From: Sporichthyaceae bacterium
GTDB lineage: Bacteria; Actinomycetota; Actinomycetes; Sporichthyales; Sporichthyaceae
NCBI GenBank assembly: GCA_036269075.1
Contig: DATASX010000073.1
Location: 1 to 64,000 of the forward strand
Reading direction: 5' to 3'
DNA length: 64,000 nt
The notes beneath the pieces are model-generated. The model did no database searches, was not told the DNA's origin, and was given only the letters and a program-made list of their open reading frames with translations. A program made the translations under genes and the position numbers. Position 1 is the stretch's first letter. Every line of letters begins with the position of its first letter. Below, piece after piece: positions 25,453-33,759 of this stretch.

Positions 25453-26694
25453 ATGGCAACTCGGTGGTCCGTGATCCAGGTCGGGGTTCTGGGCGGCACC
25501 GTCGCGCTGCTTGCCGCCTGCGGCCACTCGTCGTCCTCCCTGCCGCAAGGCCTGTCCGGCGGAGTCGCCGCGACACCGGCGGCCCTCACCGACCAAGCCC
25601 GGTCGTTCGTGCACGACCAGGAGACCGACGCGGACGCCGCGGCCCGCACCACGCTGGCACCGGCGGCGGGATCGTTCCTGGCAGGCAAGACCAAGGTCAG
25701 CTACCGCGCCTCCACGACCCCGGACAACGGCGACGAGAACCCGTACGCGATCTGGCCGGTGACGATCACCGCCGGGTCGGTCAAGGCGGGCGACGTCCTG
25801 GTCGACAACTTCAACAACAAGTCCAACAACCAGGGCACCGGCACGACGATCGTCAACGTCCACCCGGACGGCACGACCGACGTGTTCGCCGACCTGTCCA
25901 AGCAGAGGACGACCTGCCCCGGCGGCGTCGGCCTGACCACGGCGATGGTCCAGCTCAAGACCGGCTGGGTGATCGTCGGCAGCCTGCCCAGCCAGGACGG
26001 CCAGATGACCACGGCGGACAACGGCTGCCTGCTGTTCCTCTCGCCCGCCGGCAAGATCGTCGAGACCCTGAGCGGCCCGCAGATCGCCGGCCCGTGGGAC
26101 GCCGCGGTCGACGACCAGGGCAGCACCGCGACGCTGTTCTTCACCAACGTCCTGCAGGACCTGGACCACTCGGCGACCGCGAAGGCGAACAAGGCCAATG
26201 TGACGCGGCTGAACCTGACCCAGACCGCGGACACCCCGCCGAAGGTCACCGGCAGCACCGTCGTGGCCGACGGGTTCCCGGAGGCTGGGGACGCCTCGGC
26301 GTTCGTGAAGGGCCCGACCGGCCTGACGCTGAGCAACGGCACGCTCTACGTCGCCGACACCCTGGACAACAGCATCGCGGCGGTCCCGAACGCGCTGACC
26401 CGGACCGACTCGGCGGGCACCGGAACCACCCTGACCAAGGACGGCCAACTCGCCAATCCGCTCGGGCTGACGACGGCACCGAACGGCAACCTGCTGGCGG
26501 CCAACGCGACCAACGGCAAGATCGTCGAGATCACCACCGTCGGGCAGCAGGTCGGCGAGTTCTACGCGATCGAGAATGTCGGCCAGGACCCGCCCGGCAA
26601 CGGCGACCTGTTCGGCATCGCGGTCAACCAGGCCGGCACGGGCATCCTCTTCGTCAAGGACGACGAGAACAGCCTGGCCTTGCTGAGCTCATGA
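25453..26694 (+). CDS. lipoprotein with beta-propeller (NHL/YncE-like)
   Basis: 413-residue predicted lipoprotein (lipobox LLAAC, Cys23). After a linker the mature part has repeated strands typical of a propeller, such as GTTIVNVHPDGTTDVF, GCLLFLSPAGKIVETL, GPTGLTLSNGTLYVADTLDNSI and NPLGLTTAPNGNLLAAN. No catalytic motif was found. It is the first gene after the iron box and overlaps efeB by 4 nt (ATGA), so it is probably an extracytoplasmic partner of the peroxidase or a ferric-ligand binding protein. GGGAGCG precedes ATG 25453. Confidence 0.82.
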   Translation: MATRWSVIQVGVLGGTVALLAACGHSSSSLPQGLSGGVAATPAALTDQARSFVHDQETDADAAARTTLAPAAGSFLAGKTKVSYRASTTPDNGDENPYAIWPVTITAGSVKAGDVLVDNFNNKSNNQGTGTTIVNVHPDGTTDVFADLSKQRTTCPGGVGLTTAMVQLKTGWVIVGSLPSQDGQMTTADNGCLLFLSPAGKIVETLSGPQIAGPWDAAVDDQGSTATLFFTNVLQDLDHSATAKANKANVTRLNLTQTADTPPKVTGSTVVADGFPEAGDASAFVKGPTGLTLSNGTLYVADTLDNSIAAVPNALTRTDSAGTGTTLTKDGQLANPLGLTTAPNGNLLAANATNGKIVEITTVGQQVGEFYAIENVGQDPPGNGDLFGIAVNQAGTGILFVKDDENSLALLSS

Positions 26695-28025
26695 CCGAGC
26701 GACGGGACGCCGAGCGGCCCGCGGGGAACGAGCGATCCCGCGGCTTCTCCCGGCGGGCCGTCCTGCGCGGCGGCGCGCTGCTCGGCGCCGGGGCCGCGGT
26801 CGGTGGCGGCGTCGCGGCCCTGGCCGGGCGTGCCTCGGCCGCCGAGCAGGAGCCGTTCCACGGCCCGCACCAGGCGGGCATCCTGACCAACACCCAGGCC
26901 CACGGGGTGCTGGCCTCGTTCGACCTGCTCGGCGCCGACCGGGGCAACCTGACGCAGCTGTTGCAGGCCTGGACCCAGTTGGCCGCCGTACTGGTCGCCG
27001 GCCAGTCGCACACCGTCCCGATCATGAACATGGCCGGCGCGAACCCCGGCGCCTACGCGAACACCACCGGGCTCTCCACGGTCGACGACTCACTGGAGGC
27101 GTACGGGCTCGGCCCGGCCCGCCTGACTCTCACGTTCGGGTTCGGCCGGTCGTTGTTCGTCAACCAGGACGGCTCGGACCGGATGGGCCTGGCCGCCAAG
27201 CTGCCGCCGGCGCTGGCCGAACTGCCGCGCTTCCCCGGTGATCAACTCGTGGCCGCCGACGGGGACGGCGACCTGTTCGTGCAGGCCTGCGCCGACGACC
27301 CCCAGGTGGCATTTCACGCGGTGCGCAGCATTGCGCGCATCGCGCCGGACCTGGCCACGTTGCGGTGGACGCAGTTGGGTTTCTCGCCGCCGGCCAGTGC
27401 GGGAACGCCGCGCAACCTGATGGGCTTCAAGGACGGCACGTTGAACTCGACCGGCCATCCGCCGGCCGACCTGGACGGCACCCTGTGGGCCGGCGCCGAA
27501 GGCCCGTCCTGGATGGTCGGGGGCAGCTACCTGGTCTACCGGCGGATCCGGATCACCCTGGAGCACTGGGACCGGCTCGACCCGAGCCTGCAGGAGCAGG
27601 TCATCGGCCGGCACAAGTTCACCGGGGCGCCGCTGGGCGCCAGGACCGAGTTCGACCCGCTGGACCTCGATGCCAAGGACGCCACCGGCCGGTACGTGAT
27701 CCCGGACACCGCGCACGTCCGGTTGGCCGCCCCCGCCGCGAACGACGGCGCGGTGCTGATCCGGCGGGCGTTCTCGTACAACAACGGCACGACCCAGTTC
27801 ACCGAGCGCTGGCCACCGTGGCGGCAGGCACTGGAGTACGACGCCGGGTTGCTGTTCCTCGCCTATCAGAAGGACCCGCGGACGGCATTCGTACCGGTCA
27901 ACCAGAACCTGGCCCGCCAGGACGCGATGAACCAGTTCATCACCCACACCGCAAGTGCCGTGTTCGCCGTTCCCCCGGGAGCCGCACGCCCCGGGGACTG
28001 GATCGGCAGTTCCCTGCTCTCCTGA
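26691..28025 (+). CDS. efeB: Tat-exported dye-decolourising heme peroxidase (EfeB type)
   Basis: 444-residue DyP-type peroxidase. The Tat signal is FSRRAVLRGGALLGAG (residues 19-34), cut after ASA about residue 50. The catalytic GFKDG motif holds Asp248, the proximal heme His is probably His342 (DTAHVRLAAP), and a distal Arg lies in LIRRAFSY. EfeB enzymes act on heme or ferrous iron in the periplasm or outside the membrane. Translationally coupled to the propeller lipoprotein and followed 30 bp later by fbpA; the usual EfeO and EfeU genes are absent, so the peroxidase is paired here with an ABC importer. Confidence 0.92.
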   Translation: MTERRDAERPAGNERSRGFSRRAVLRGGALLGAGAAVGGGVAALAGRASAAEQEPFHGPHQAGILTNTQAHGVLASFDLLGADRGNLTQLLQAWTQLAAVLVAGQSHTVPIMNMAGANPGAYANTTGLSTVDDSLEAYGLGPARLTLTFGFGRSLFVNQDGSDRMGLAAKLPPALAELPRFPGDQLVAADGDGDLFVQACADDPQVAFHAVRSIARIAPDLATLRWTQLGFSPPASAGTPRNLMGFKDGTLNSTGHPPADLDGTLWAGAEGPSWMVGGSYLVYRRIRITLEHWDRLDPSLQEQVIGRHKFTGAPLGARTEFDPLDLDAKDATGRYVIPDTAHVRLAAPAANDGAVLIRRAFSYNNGTTQFTERWPPWRQALEYDAGLLFLAYQKDPRTAFVPVNQNLARQDAMNQFITHTASAVFAVPPGAARPGDWIGSSLLS

Positions 28026-28055
28026 CCAACCGTCGCCCACCCGAAGGAATCCGCC

Positions 28056-29174
28056 ATGACGCCATCGCCGCAGCGGCCCAGCCGGCGCCCCCGCCTGGCA
28101 GTGGGCCTGCTCCTCGCCGGTCTGGCAGCCGGGCTGACCGGTTGCGCGACCTCCTCGGCGAAGCAGACCTCCGCGGCGGCCCCGGCGGGCACCGCCGCGC
28201 CGGCGGCGACGGACGCGGCAGCGCCGTCGACCGGCGAGTCGATCACGCTCTACAACGCCCAGCACAAGCAGACGACCGCGGCGCTGGTCGCCGCGTTCAC
28301 CAAGGCGACGGGCATCGCGGTCCAGGAGACCGACAAGGACGAGGACGCGCTGACCGCCCAGATCGAGCAGGAGGGCGCGAGTTCTCCGGCTGACGTGTTC
28401 TTCTCGGAGAACACCAACTTCCTGCAGGAACTGGCGAACAAGAAACTGCTCGCCACGGTCGACCCGGCGACGCTGGCGAACGTCCCGGCCGCCGACAGCG
28501 CGGCGGACGGGACCTGGACCGGGGTCTCCGAGCGGATCAGCGTGCTGGTCTACAACCCCACGAAGATCACCGCGGACAAGCTGCCGAAGTCCGTGATGGA
28601 CATGGCCGACCCGCAGTACAAGGGCCAGTTCGAGGTGGCCCCGGGCGAGGCCGACTTCGGGCCGGTCGTGGCGTCGGTGGCCAAGTCCAAGGGCGAGGAC
28701 GTCGCGGTCACCTGGCTCAAAGCGCTGAAGGACAACGCCGGCAACGGCGCCAACGTCCCGGACTACGAGACGCTGGTCAGCGACGTCAGCCAGGGCATCA
28801 CCGACTTCGCGCTGGTCAACCACTACTACTACTACCGACTGGCGGCTGAGCTGCCCAACGCCACCGCCGACGCCAAGGTCGCCTACCTGGCCCCGCAGGA
28901 CGTGGGCTACATCGGCTCGATCTCCGGCGCCGCAGCGTTGGCGTCGAGCAAGCATGCGGCGGCCGCCGCGAAGTTCCTGTCGTTCCTGACCAGCGAGCTC
29001 GGCCAGAGCATCCTGGCCGGCGGCTACAGCTTCGAGTACCCGCTGAAGCAGGGCGTCGCGCCGAATCCGGCGCTCCCGCCGCGGTCGACCTACCAGATCA
29101 ACTCCTTCACCCCGGCCGACCTCGGCGCCGGCGACCAGGTCAAGGACCTGCTGATGAAGGCGGGCCTGATCTGA
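28056..29174 (+). CDS. fbpA: iron(III) ABC transporter substrate-binding lipoprotein
   Basis: 372-residue FbpA/AfuA-type binding protein, lipidated at Cys30 (LTGC). The fold landmarks ITLYNAQHKQTTAALVAAF and SPADVFFSENT are clear, and the ferric-ion tyrosines lie in NHYYYYRL (Tyr257-260), the dityrosine motif of transferrin-like binders. It would capture Fe(III) and hand it to FbpB. AAGGA precedes the ATG. A hairpin after the stop probably raises its expression relative to the membrane subunits. Confidence 0.92.
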   Translation: MTPSPQRPSRRPRLAVGLLLAGLAAGLTGCATSSAKQTSAAAPAGTAAPAATDAAAPSTGESITLYNAQHKQTTAALVAAFTKATGIAVQETDKDEDALTAQIEQEGASSPADVFFSENTNFLQELANKKLLATVDPATLANVPAADSAADGTWTGVSERISVLVYNPTKITADKLPKSVMDMADPQYKGQFEVAPGEADFGPVVASVAKSKGEDVAVTWLKALKDNAGNGANVPDYETLVSDVSQGITDFALVNHYYYYRLAAELPNATADAKVAYLAPQDVGYIGSISGAAALASSKHAAAAAKFLSFLTSELGQSILAGGYSFEYPLKQGVAPNPALPPRSTYQINSFTPADLGAGDQVKDLLMKAGLI

Positions 29175-29194
29175 GTCCCGCGAGCCCGGGCCAG

Positions 29195-30784
29195 TTGACG
29201 GCCCCTCGCCCGCGCTCGGCGGGAGAGGGGCCGTCGGGCGTCGGACGTGCCCGGCGGCCGATCCACGGCCGGCGGTTGGCACTGGGCTACGCGTTGCTGC
29301 TCGCCGGGGTGATGCTCTCGCCCCTGGTGCTGGTTGTGCTCGACGCGCGCTCGGCCGGCTGGTCGCAGATCCACGCCGTCGTGTTCCGCGAGCGGTCGGT
29401 ACTGCTGCTGCGCCACACGCTGGTGCTGACCGGGCTGGTCGTGGCCTGCTCGAGCACACTCGGAGTGCTGACCGCGTGGATCACCGAGCGGTCCGCGTTG
29501 CCGTTCCGCCGGGTGTGGACCGTGCTGCTGATGCTTCCGCTGGCCATGCCCGACTTCGTCGTCGGCTGGACCTGGCACGCGCGGTGGCCGCGCATCGACC
29601 CGCTGTTCGGCGCGACGCTCGTGATGACGCTGGGCACCTACCCGTTGATCTACCTCCCGGTGGCGGCGGCGCTGCGCCGTTGCGACCCCGGACTGGAGGA
29701 CGTGGCACACAGCCTCGGACTCGGCCGGGTGGCGACGTTCCTCCGCGTCAGCCTGCCCCAACTGGTCGGGGCGGTGGCCGGGGGCGCGGTGCTGGTCGCG
29801 TTGACCGTGATCTCCGAGTACGGCGCGTTCGAGGTGTTGCGCTATCCGACCTTCACAACCGAGGTGTTCCTCCAGTTCCGGTTCTCCCCGCCCGCCGCCG
29901 GTGCGTTGTCGATCCCGCTGGTGCTGCTCGGCCTGCTGGTGCTGTCCGGTGAGGCCGCCGTGACCCGGCGGTGGTCCCGGGGGCGAGGGGTCGTCCGCTC
30001 GCGACGTTGCACCGGACCGTGGTGGCGCGCGCTGCCGCCGGCCCTGCTGCCGCTCGGGTTGGTCGGCCTCGGCGTGGTCCTGCCGGTCGGCAGTCTGATC
30101 GGCTGGATCGTCCAGGGTCGGCACTCGACCCTGCCCGCCACCGCGACCCTGGCGCAGGCCACCGCCACGACCGTTCGCTACAGCGCGGCCGCCGCGGTCG
30201 TCTGCGCGCTCGCGGCGATCCCGGTGGCCCTGCTGAGCCTGCGAACGCGGACCCGCCCGGCCGCGGCGCTGGAACGTGCGTCGTTCGTGACCCGGGCCGT
30301 GCCCGGCGTGGTCGTCGCGCTGAGCCTGATCTTCTTCTCGATCCACTGGGCGCGCGGCGTCTACCAGACCGGATCCCTGCTGGTCCTGGCCTACGTGATC
30401 ATCCACTTCCCGCTGGCGCTGGTCTGCGTGCGCGCGGCGGCCGAGCGGGTGCCCGCCGCCTTGATCGACACCGGTGCCTCGCTCGGCCGGTCCGCGCCGG
30501 CGGTATTCCTGCGGGTGACGCTGCCGCTGATCGCTCCTGGGCTGGCCGCCGGACTGTGCCTGGTCTTCCTCACGGCCGCGACCGAACTGACCGCCACCCT
30601 GGTGCTGGCCCCGATCGGGAGCGAGACGTTGGCGACGCAGTTCTGGGCCTACCAGAACGAGATCGCCTACGGCGCCGCCGCCCCGTACGCGCTGACGATC
30701 GTCGCGCTCTCGGTCGTGCCCGGTACCCTCCTGGCCTTGTGGTTCGACCGCGAGAGCAACCGGACCGCGCGGGCCGCGCGGTGA
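29195..30784 (+). CDS. fbpB: iron(III) ABC transporter permease
   Basis: 529-residue duplicated permease with about twelve membrane helices and two EAA-type loops (ALRRCDPGLEDVAHSLGLGR in the first half; IDTGASLGRSAPAVFLRV in the second), as in FbpB. The start is uncertain: TTG 29195 overlaps the fbpA-fbpB hairpin, and no ATG or GTG lies between it and the first helix (an in-frame TTG near 29276 is possible). Its stop overlaps the fbpC start (GTGA). Confidence 0.88.
   Translation: MTAPRPRSAGEGPSGVGRARRPIHGRRLALGYALLLAGVMLSPLVLVVLDARSAGWSQIHAVVFRERSVLLLRHTLVLTGLVVACSSTLGVLTAWITERSALPFRRVWTVLLMLPLAMPDFVVGWTWHARWPRIDPLFGATLVMTLGTYPLIYLPVAAALRRCDPGLEDVAHSLGLGRVATFLRVSLPQLVGAVAGGAVLVALTVISEYGAFEVLRYPTFTTEVFLQFRFSPPAAGALSIPLVLLGLLVLSGEAAVTRRWSRGRGVVRSRRCTGPWWRALPPALLPLGLVGLGVVLPVGSLIGWIVQGRHSTLPATATLAQATATTVRYSAAAAVVCALAAIPVALLSLRTRTRPAAALERASFVTRAVPGVVVALSLIFFSIHWARGVYQTGSLLVLAYVIIHFPLALVCVRAAAERVPAALIDTGASLGRSAPAVFLRVTLPLIAPGLAAGLCLVFLTAATELTATLVLAPIGSETLATQFWAYQNEIAYGAAAPYALTIVALSVVPGTLLALWFDRESNRTARAAR
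29197..29235. terminator. intercistronic hairpin between fbpA and fbpB
   Basis: An 11-bp perfect stem (29197-29207 with 29225-29235) with a 17-nt loop starts 22 nt after the fbpA stop. Such hairpins commonly leave the binding-protein message more abundant than the permease message by partial termination or 3' protection. Confidence 0.55.
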
Positions 30785-31881
30785 CTGTCCGGGTGGGCCG
30801 ACGGCCGGTCGGTGCGGCAACCCCGCAGGCCCAGGAACTCGCGATCGTCGTCCGCGGGCTGACCAAGGCCTACGGCTCCGTGCCGGTGCTGCGCGGGCTG
30901 GACCTGGAGGTCGCCCCGGGCACCGTCACAGCGGTGCTGGGGGTCTCCGGCAGTGGGAAGACCACGCTGCTGCGGGTGATCGCCGGCTTCGAGCACGCCG
31001 ACTCCGGCAGCCTCGCCCTGGCGGGGCGGGTCGTCGACGACGGGCGTCGAGTGCTGCGGGCGCGGCACCGGGCGGTGGGTTACGTCCCGCAGGAGGCGGG
31101 GCTGTTCCCGCACCTGACCGTGCGGGCCAACATCGCGTTCGGGTTGTCCCGCTCGGAGCGTCGGCGGGCTGCCGACCTGGAGGCGATGGTGGGGCTGGGC
31201 GGCCTGGGCCACCGGTACCCGCACCAGTTGTCCGGCGGGCAGCAGCAGCGGGTGGCATTGGCCCGGGCGCTGGCCGTCGACCCGGCGGTGGTGCTGCTCG
31301 ACGAGCCGTTCGGTTCGTTGGACGTGGCACTGCGGGCCGGCTTGCGCGCCGAGGTCATGGCGATCCTGCGCGAGGCGAAGGCGACCACGGTGCTGGTCAC
31401 CCACGACCAGGACGAGGCATTGGCCACCGCCGATCGGATCGCCGTCCTCGACGGCGGTCGCCTGCTCGCCCACGGCAGTCCGCGCGAGTTGTACGACCAT
31501 CCGCCCACGCCGCAGGTGGCCGCTGCGCTGGGGACCGCGAACATCCTGCCCGGCCGCCTGGATGCGGGCTTCGCGCACTGCCGGCTCGGGGCGTTCCGGG
31601 TTCCGACGGCCTCCGGGCACGCCGGAACCGAGTGCCTGTTGATGATTCGGCCGGAGAACCTCGTGCTGGACGCCCGGTCCGCGACACCGAGCGCGACCGT
31701 GGCCGCGGTCTCCTACCACGGTCACGACACCCTGGTGGGGCTGCGCGGGGATCACCCCGACGACCCGCCCCTGCTGGCCCGGCTGCCCGGCGGGGTGGTG
31801 CCCGACCCAGGCACCCGGGTCGGACTGTCCTCGACCGTCACCCCGCACGTCTGGATCCCGGCCGCACCGGCGCTCGACTGA
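30781..31881 (+). CDS. fbpC: iron(III) ABC transporter ATP-binding protein
   Basis: 366-residue ATPase with Walker A GVSGSGKTTLL, signature LSGGQQQRVALARAL, Walker B VVLLDEPFGSLD and the switch VTHDQDEAL, followed by a TOBE-like C-terminal regulatory domain (LLMIRPENLVL, ending near TPHVWIPA). It energises FbpB. GTG 30781 overlaps the fbpB stop. Last gene of the iron-boxed operon. Confidence 0.92.
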   Translation: MTVRVGRRPVGAATPQAQELAIVVRGLTKAYGSVPVLRGLDLEVAPGTVTAVLGVSGSGKTTLLRVIAGFEHADSGSLALAGRVVDDGRRVLRARHRAVGYVPQEAGLFPHLTVRANIAFGLSRSERRRAADLEAMVGLGGLGHRYPHQLSGGQQQRVALARALAVDPAVVLLDEPFGSLDVALRAGLRAEVMAILREAKATTVLVTHDQDEALATADRIAVLDGGRLLAHGSPRELYDHPPTPQVAAALGTANILPGRLDAGFAHCRLGAFRVPTASGHAGTECLLMIRPENLVLDARSATPSATVAAVSYHGHDTLVGLRGDHPDDPPLLARLPGGVVPDPGTRVGLSSTVTPHVWIPAAPALD

Positions 31882-31910
31882 TCCGGCATCAGAAGATCTG
31901 GCGATCCGCC

Positions 31911-32042
31911 CCATTTGTCCGTTTCCTAACCGGAACAGGCGTCTCCGCGGCGGATGATCTTGTCTTCGGTTTGCGTTGCGGGGTACGGGAGAGGGAGCCG
32001 CCCGGTACCGGGTCGGCTGATCCATTCAGGAGGGAATCTCCC
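31911..32042 (+). promoter_or_regulatory. conserved upstream region of His-rich gene 1
   Basis: The 132 bp before the first His-rich gene share blocks with the region before the second (32389-32511): CCATTTG(T/C)C, then CTAACCG(G/A)AA, then CGCGGCG, at similar distance from the start, ending in an AGGAGG-type ribosome site. It probably holds promoter and operator sites duplicated with the genes. Confidence 0.5.
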
Positions 32043-32228
32043 ATGACCAACGTGACCCGAGTCCTCGGCACCGTGTTCGCCGCTGCCACGCTGGCCACCG
32101 TTGTCGCGCCGGCTGCCGGCGCCGCCACCACCAGCACGGGCCACCACCACACCGTCGCGCCCGCGCGGCACCACCACCATCGCCACCTGCTGCACATGCT
32201 GCGGCACCACCACAAGCCCACCCACTGA
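32043..32228 (+). CDS. secreted histidine-rich microprotein 1
   Basis: 61 residues: a Sec signal peptide (MTNVTRVLGTVFAAATLATV, cut near AGA-AT at 27-28) and a mature part of about 33 residues with 13 His, including HHHH and two HHH runs, no Cys and no acidic residue. AGGAGGG lies ten bases before the ATG. The composition suggests binding of Zn, Cu or Ni outside the membrane. It is paralogous with the next gene, whose signal peptide is nearly identical. No characterised family recognised. Confidence 0.75.
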   Translation: MTNVTRVLGTVFAAATLATVVAPAAGAATTSTGHHHTVAPARHHHHRHLLHMLRHHHKPTH

Positions 32229-32388
32229 CGTCGGGGGCAGGCCTGGGCCGTCCGGTCAGACATCTGTCGAACCGGGCGGCCCGCTGGTCCCGAGCCGGCA
32301 TCAATTTCGATACCTGAGATACTTTTCGAAACTCTGTCCTAGTTTCGCATGAATTCGACAAGCTGTCACCGGGCGTTCACAGAACGCG

Positions 32389-32511
32389 CCATTTGCCTGT
32401 CTGCTAACCGAAATCGTCACTTTCGCGGCGTCGGATCATGCCCCGGTTTTGCTCTTCAGGGTGTGGGGTGAGTGTGCAGCCCGACCTCGGGCTATCAATG
32501 CAGGAGGACTG
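32389..32511 (+). promoter_or_regulatory. conserved upstream region of His-rich gene 2
   Basis: Second copy of the upstream region described at 31911-32042, diverged but with the same block order, ending CAGGAGGACTG before the ATG. The rest of 32229-32511 is intergenic and lower in GC than neighbouring genes; no hairpin of note. Confidence 0.5.
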
Positions 32512-32682
32512 ATGAGCAACGTGACACGAGTCGTCGGCACCGCTCTTGCTGCCGTGGCGATCGCCACCACGGTCGCCCCGGCCGCCGGTGCGGCCACTGT
32601 CGGCAAGAGCCAGAGCAGCGTCTCGACCTACCACCACCACTGCCACGTCCGGTTCGTCCACCACCACCGGCGTTGCATCTGA
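32512..32682 (+). CDS. secreted histidine-rich microprotein 2
   Basis: 56 residues. The signal peptide (MSNVTRVVGTALAAVAIATT) parallels microprotein 1 position by position, up to VAPAAGAAT in both. The mature part of about 28 residues contains HHHCHVRF and HHHRRC: seven His and two Cys, which could form a metal site or a disulfide. Tandem duplication of microprotein 1 with divergence of the mature peptide is clear from sequence. Confidence 0.72.
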   Translation: MSNVTRVVGTALAAVAIATTVAPAAGAATVGKSQSSVSTYHHHCHVRFVHHHRRCI

Positions 32683-32743
32683 CGGTCAGCTGACCGTGGC
32701 CTGTCCGGTGGCGCTGCACATCAGCACCACCGGACGGGCCGGC

Positions 32744-33307
32744 TCAGCCGTGGATGCCAATCCCCAGGAACACGCTGCCCGCCGCCGCCAGCCCGACCGA
32801 CAGGGCCCAGAACGACTTGCGGCGTAGCAGGGCAGCCATGGCCGACAACGCGATCGCAATCTGGAACAAGGTCACGGCCAATGCGCCGTGGTGATGCTTC
32901 TCCAGTTGTGCCTCGGCCGCCTCGTTCTGCTCGGTGACCTTCTTCGTGTCCTCGTCCGCGATGGCCTTGATCGTCTGCTGCTCCTGGCCGTACTTGTCGG
33001 CCTGGGCCTGCTGCGCCGGATCCTTGGTCGCCGCGAACTCGAACTCGGCCAGCGCCTTCTTGATGCCCTTGGCCTGGTAGTAGGCGAACTGGTCGGAGGC
33101 CTGGGTCTGGTCCAGCAGGGCATCGTTCTTGCGTAGCAGCGCGGTGTTCGCCCAGTTACCGGCCAGCAGGGATGCCACGGCGGCGAGCACCGCGATCAGC
33201 GCGGTCGTGATGGCCAGGTACCTGGTCCAGCCCTGGCCGCCGTGCTCGTGGTGGTGCGCCAACTCCTCGAGTTGTTCCTTGGCCTCGAGGGGGTTCTCGA
33301 TCTCCAC
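32744..33307 (-). CDS. DUF4337-type membrane protein
   Basis: 187-residue protein: a short His-containing N-terminus (ELAHHHEHGG), TM1 (about 27-48), a charged helical region of ~90 residues rich in Lys, Glu, Gln and Ala that probably forms a coiled coil, then two C-terminal helices (about 138-185) near KSFWALSVGLA. The architecture fits the DUF4337 family of unknown function. GTG 33307 is chosen because GGAGTCGGAG precedes it and the upstream codons look non-coding. Convergent with the His-rich genes. Confidence 0.75.
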   Translation of the reverse strand: MEIENPLEAKEQLEELAHHHEHGGQGWTRYLAITTALIAVLAAVASLLAGNWANTALLRKNDALLDQTQASDQFAYYQAKGIKKALAEFEFAATKDPAQQAQADKYGQEQQTIKAIADEDTKKVTEQNEAAEAQLEKHHHGALAVTLFQIAIALSAMAALLRRKSFWALSVGLAAAGSVFLGIGIHG

Positions 33308-33759
33308 GCAACGCGCTCCGACTCCGAGGGCGGCCCGACCGGTCCGTTCGAACCACGGGCAGCGAATCGTACCGACCAGGGAAATGCCCTGGCGGCACGC
33401 CACATTGTGGCTGTCCAGGTTGTGAACATCTCGAGAAGGTAATGACCGTCCAGGTCAACGACGAGGTCTTCGACGCCACAGCCCGGACCGATCGGAAGAT
33501 CCCCACGGTGGTCCTCGCCCGAGCCTGACCACGGACCTGAGGTGTTCCCGGCCGTCGCAGGTCGATGCCAGGCCCGGACGACCAGGAACACCCCGGTAAC
33601 TCCCAGGGCGTGTCGCCGAAACACCCCCTGCGAGAAATCCGGCGGCGCCACCGGGAGCTCTGGCCGCCGGTGCCGTCGCCGAACAAACCGCCTCTGCCCA
33701 CCGCCGACGGCCGCGAAACCGAATGTCCCCCCAACGGATCAACCCACCGGGGCACTGGT
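33308..33759. other. gene-poor stretch
   Basis: 452 bp upstream of the DUF4337 gene and downstream of the MFS-TetR gene. It holds only a weak 28-codon frame (33442-33528) and no clear hairpin or operator. Confidence 0.5.
33442..33528 (+). CDS. possible 28-residue peptide
   Basis: A short frame with an ATG, a GAGAAGG sequence six bases before it and strong third-position GC. It has no signal peptide and no known match. It could be a degraded gene end or chance. Confidence 0.2.
   Translation: MTVQVNDEVFDATARTDRKIPTVVLARA

Noticed and set aside
25453-28025. An EfeUOB operon
   Set aside because: The gene before efeB is a propeller lipoprotein with no EfeO (M75/cupredoxin) features, and no EfeU permease is present; only the EfeB component matches.
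27090-30820. Two long minus-strand frames (27090-29459 and 29090-30820) opposite the peroxidase, fbpA and fbpB genes
   Set aside because: Composition is Arg/Gly/Pro-rich with no domains and mirrors high-GC sense codons; shadows of the real genes.
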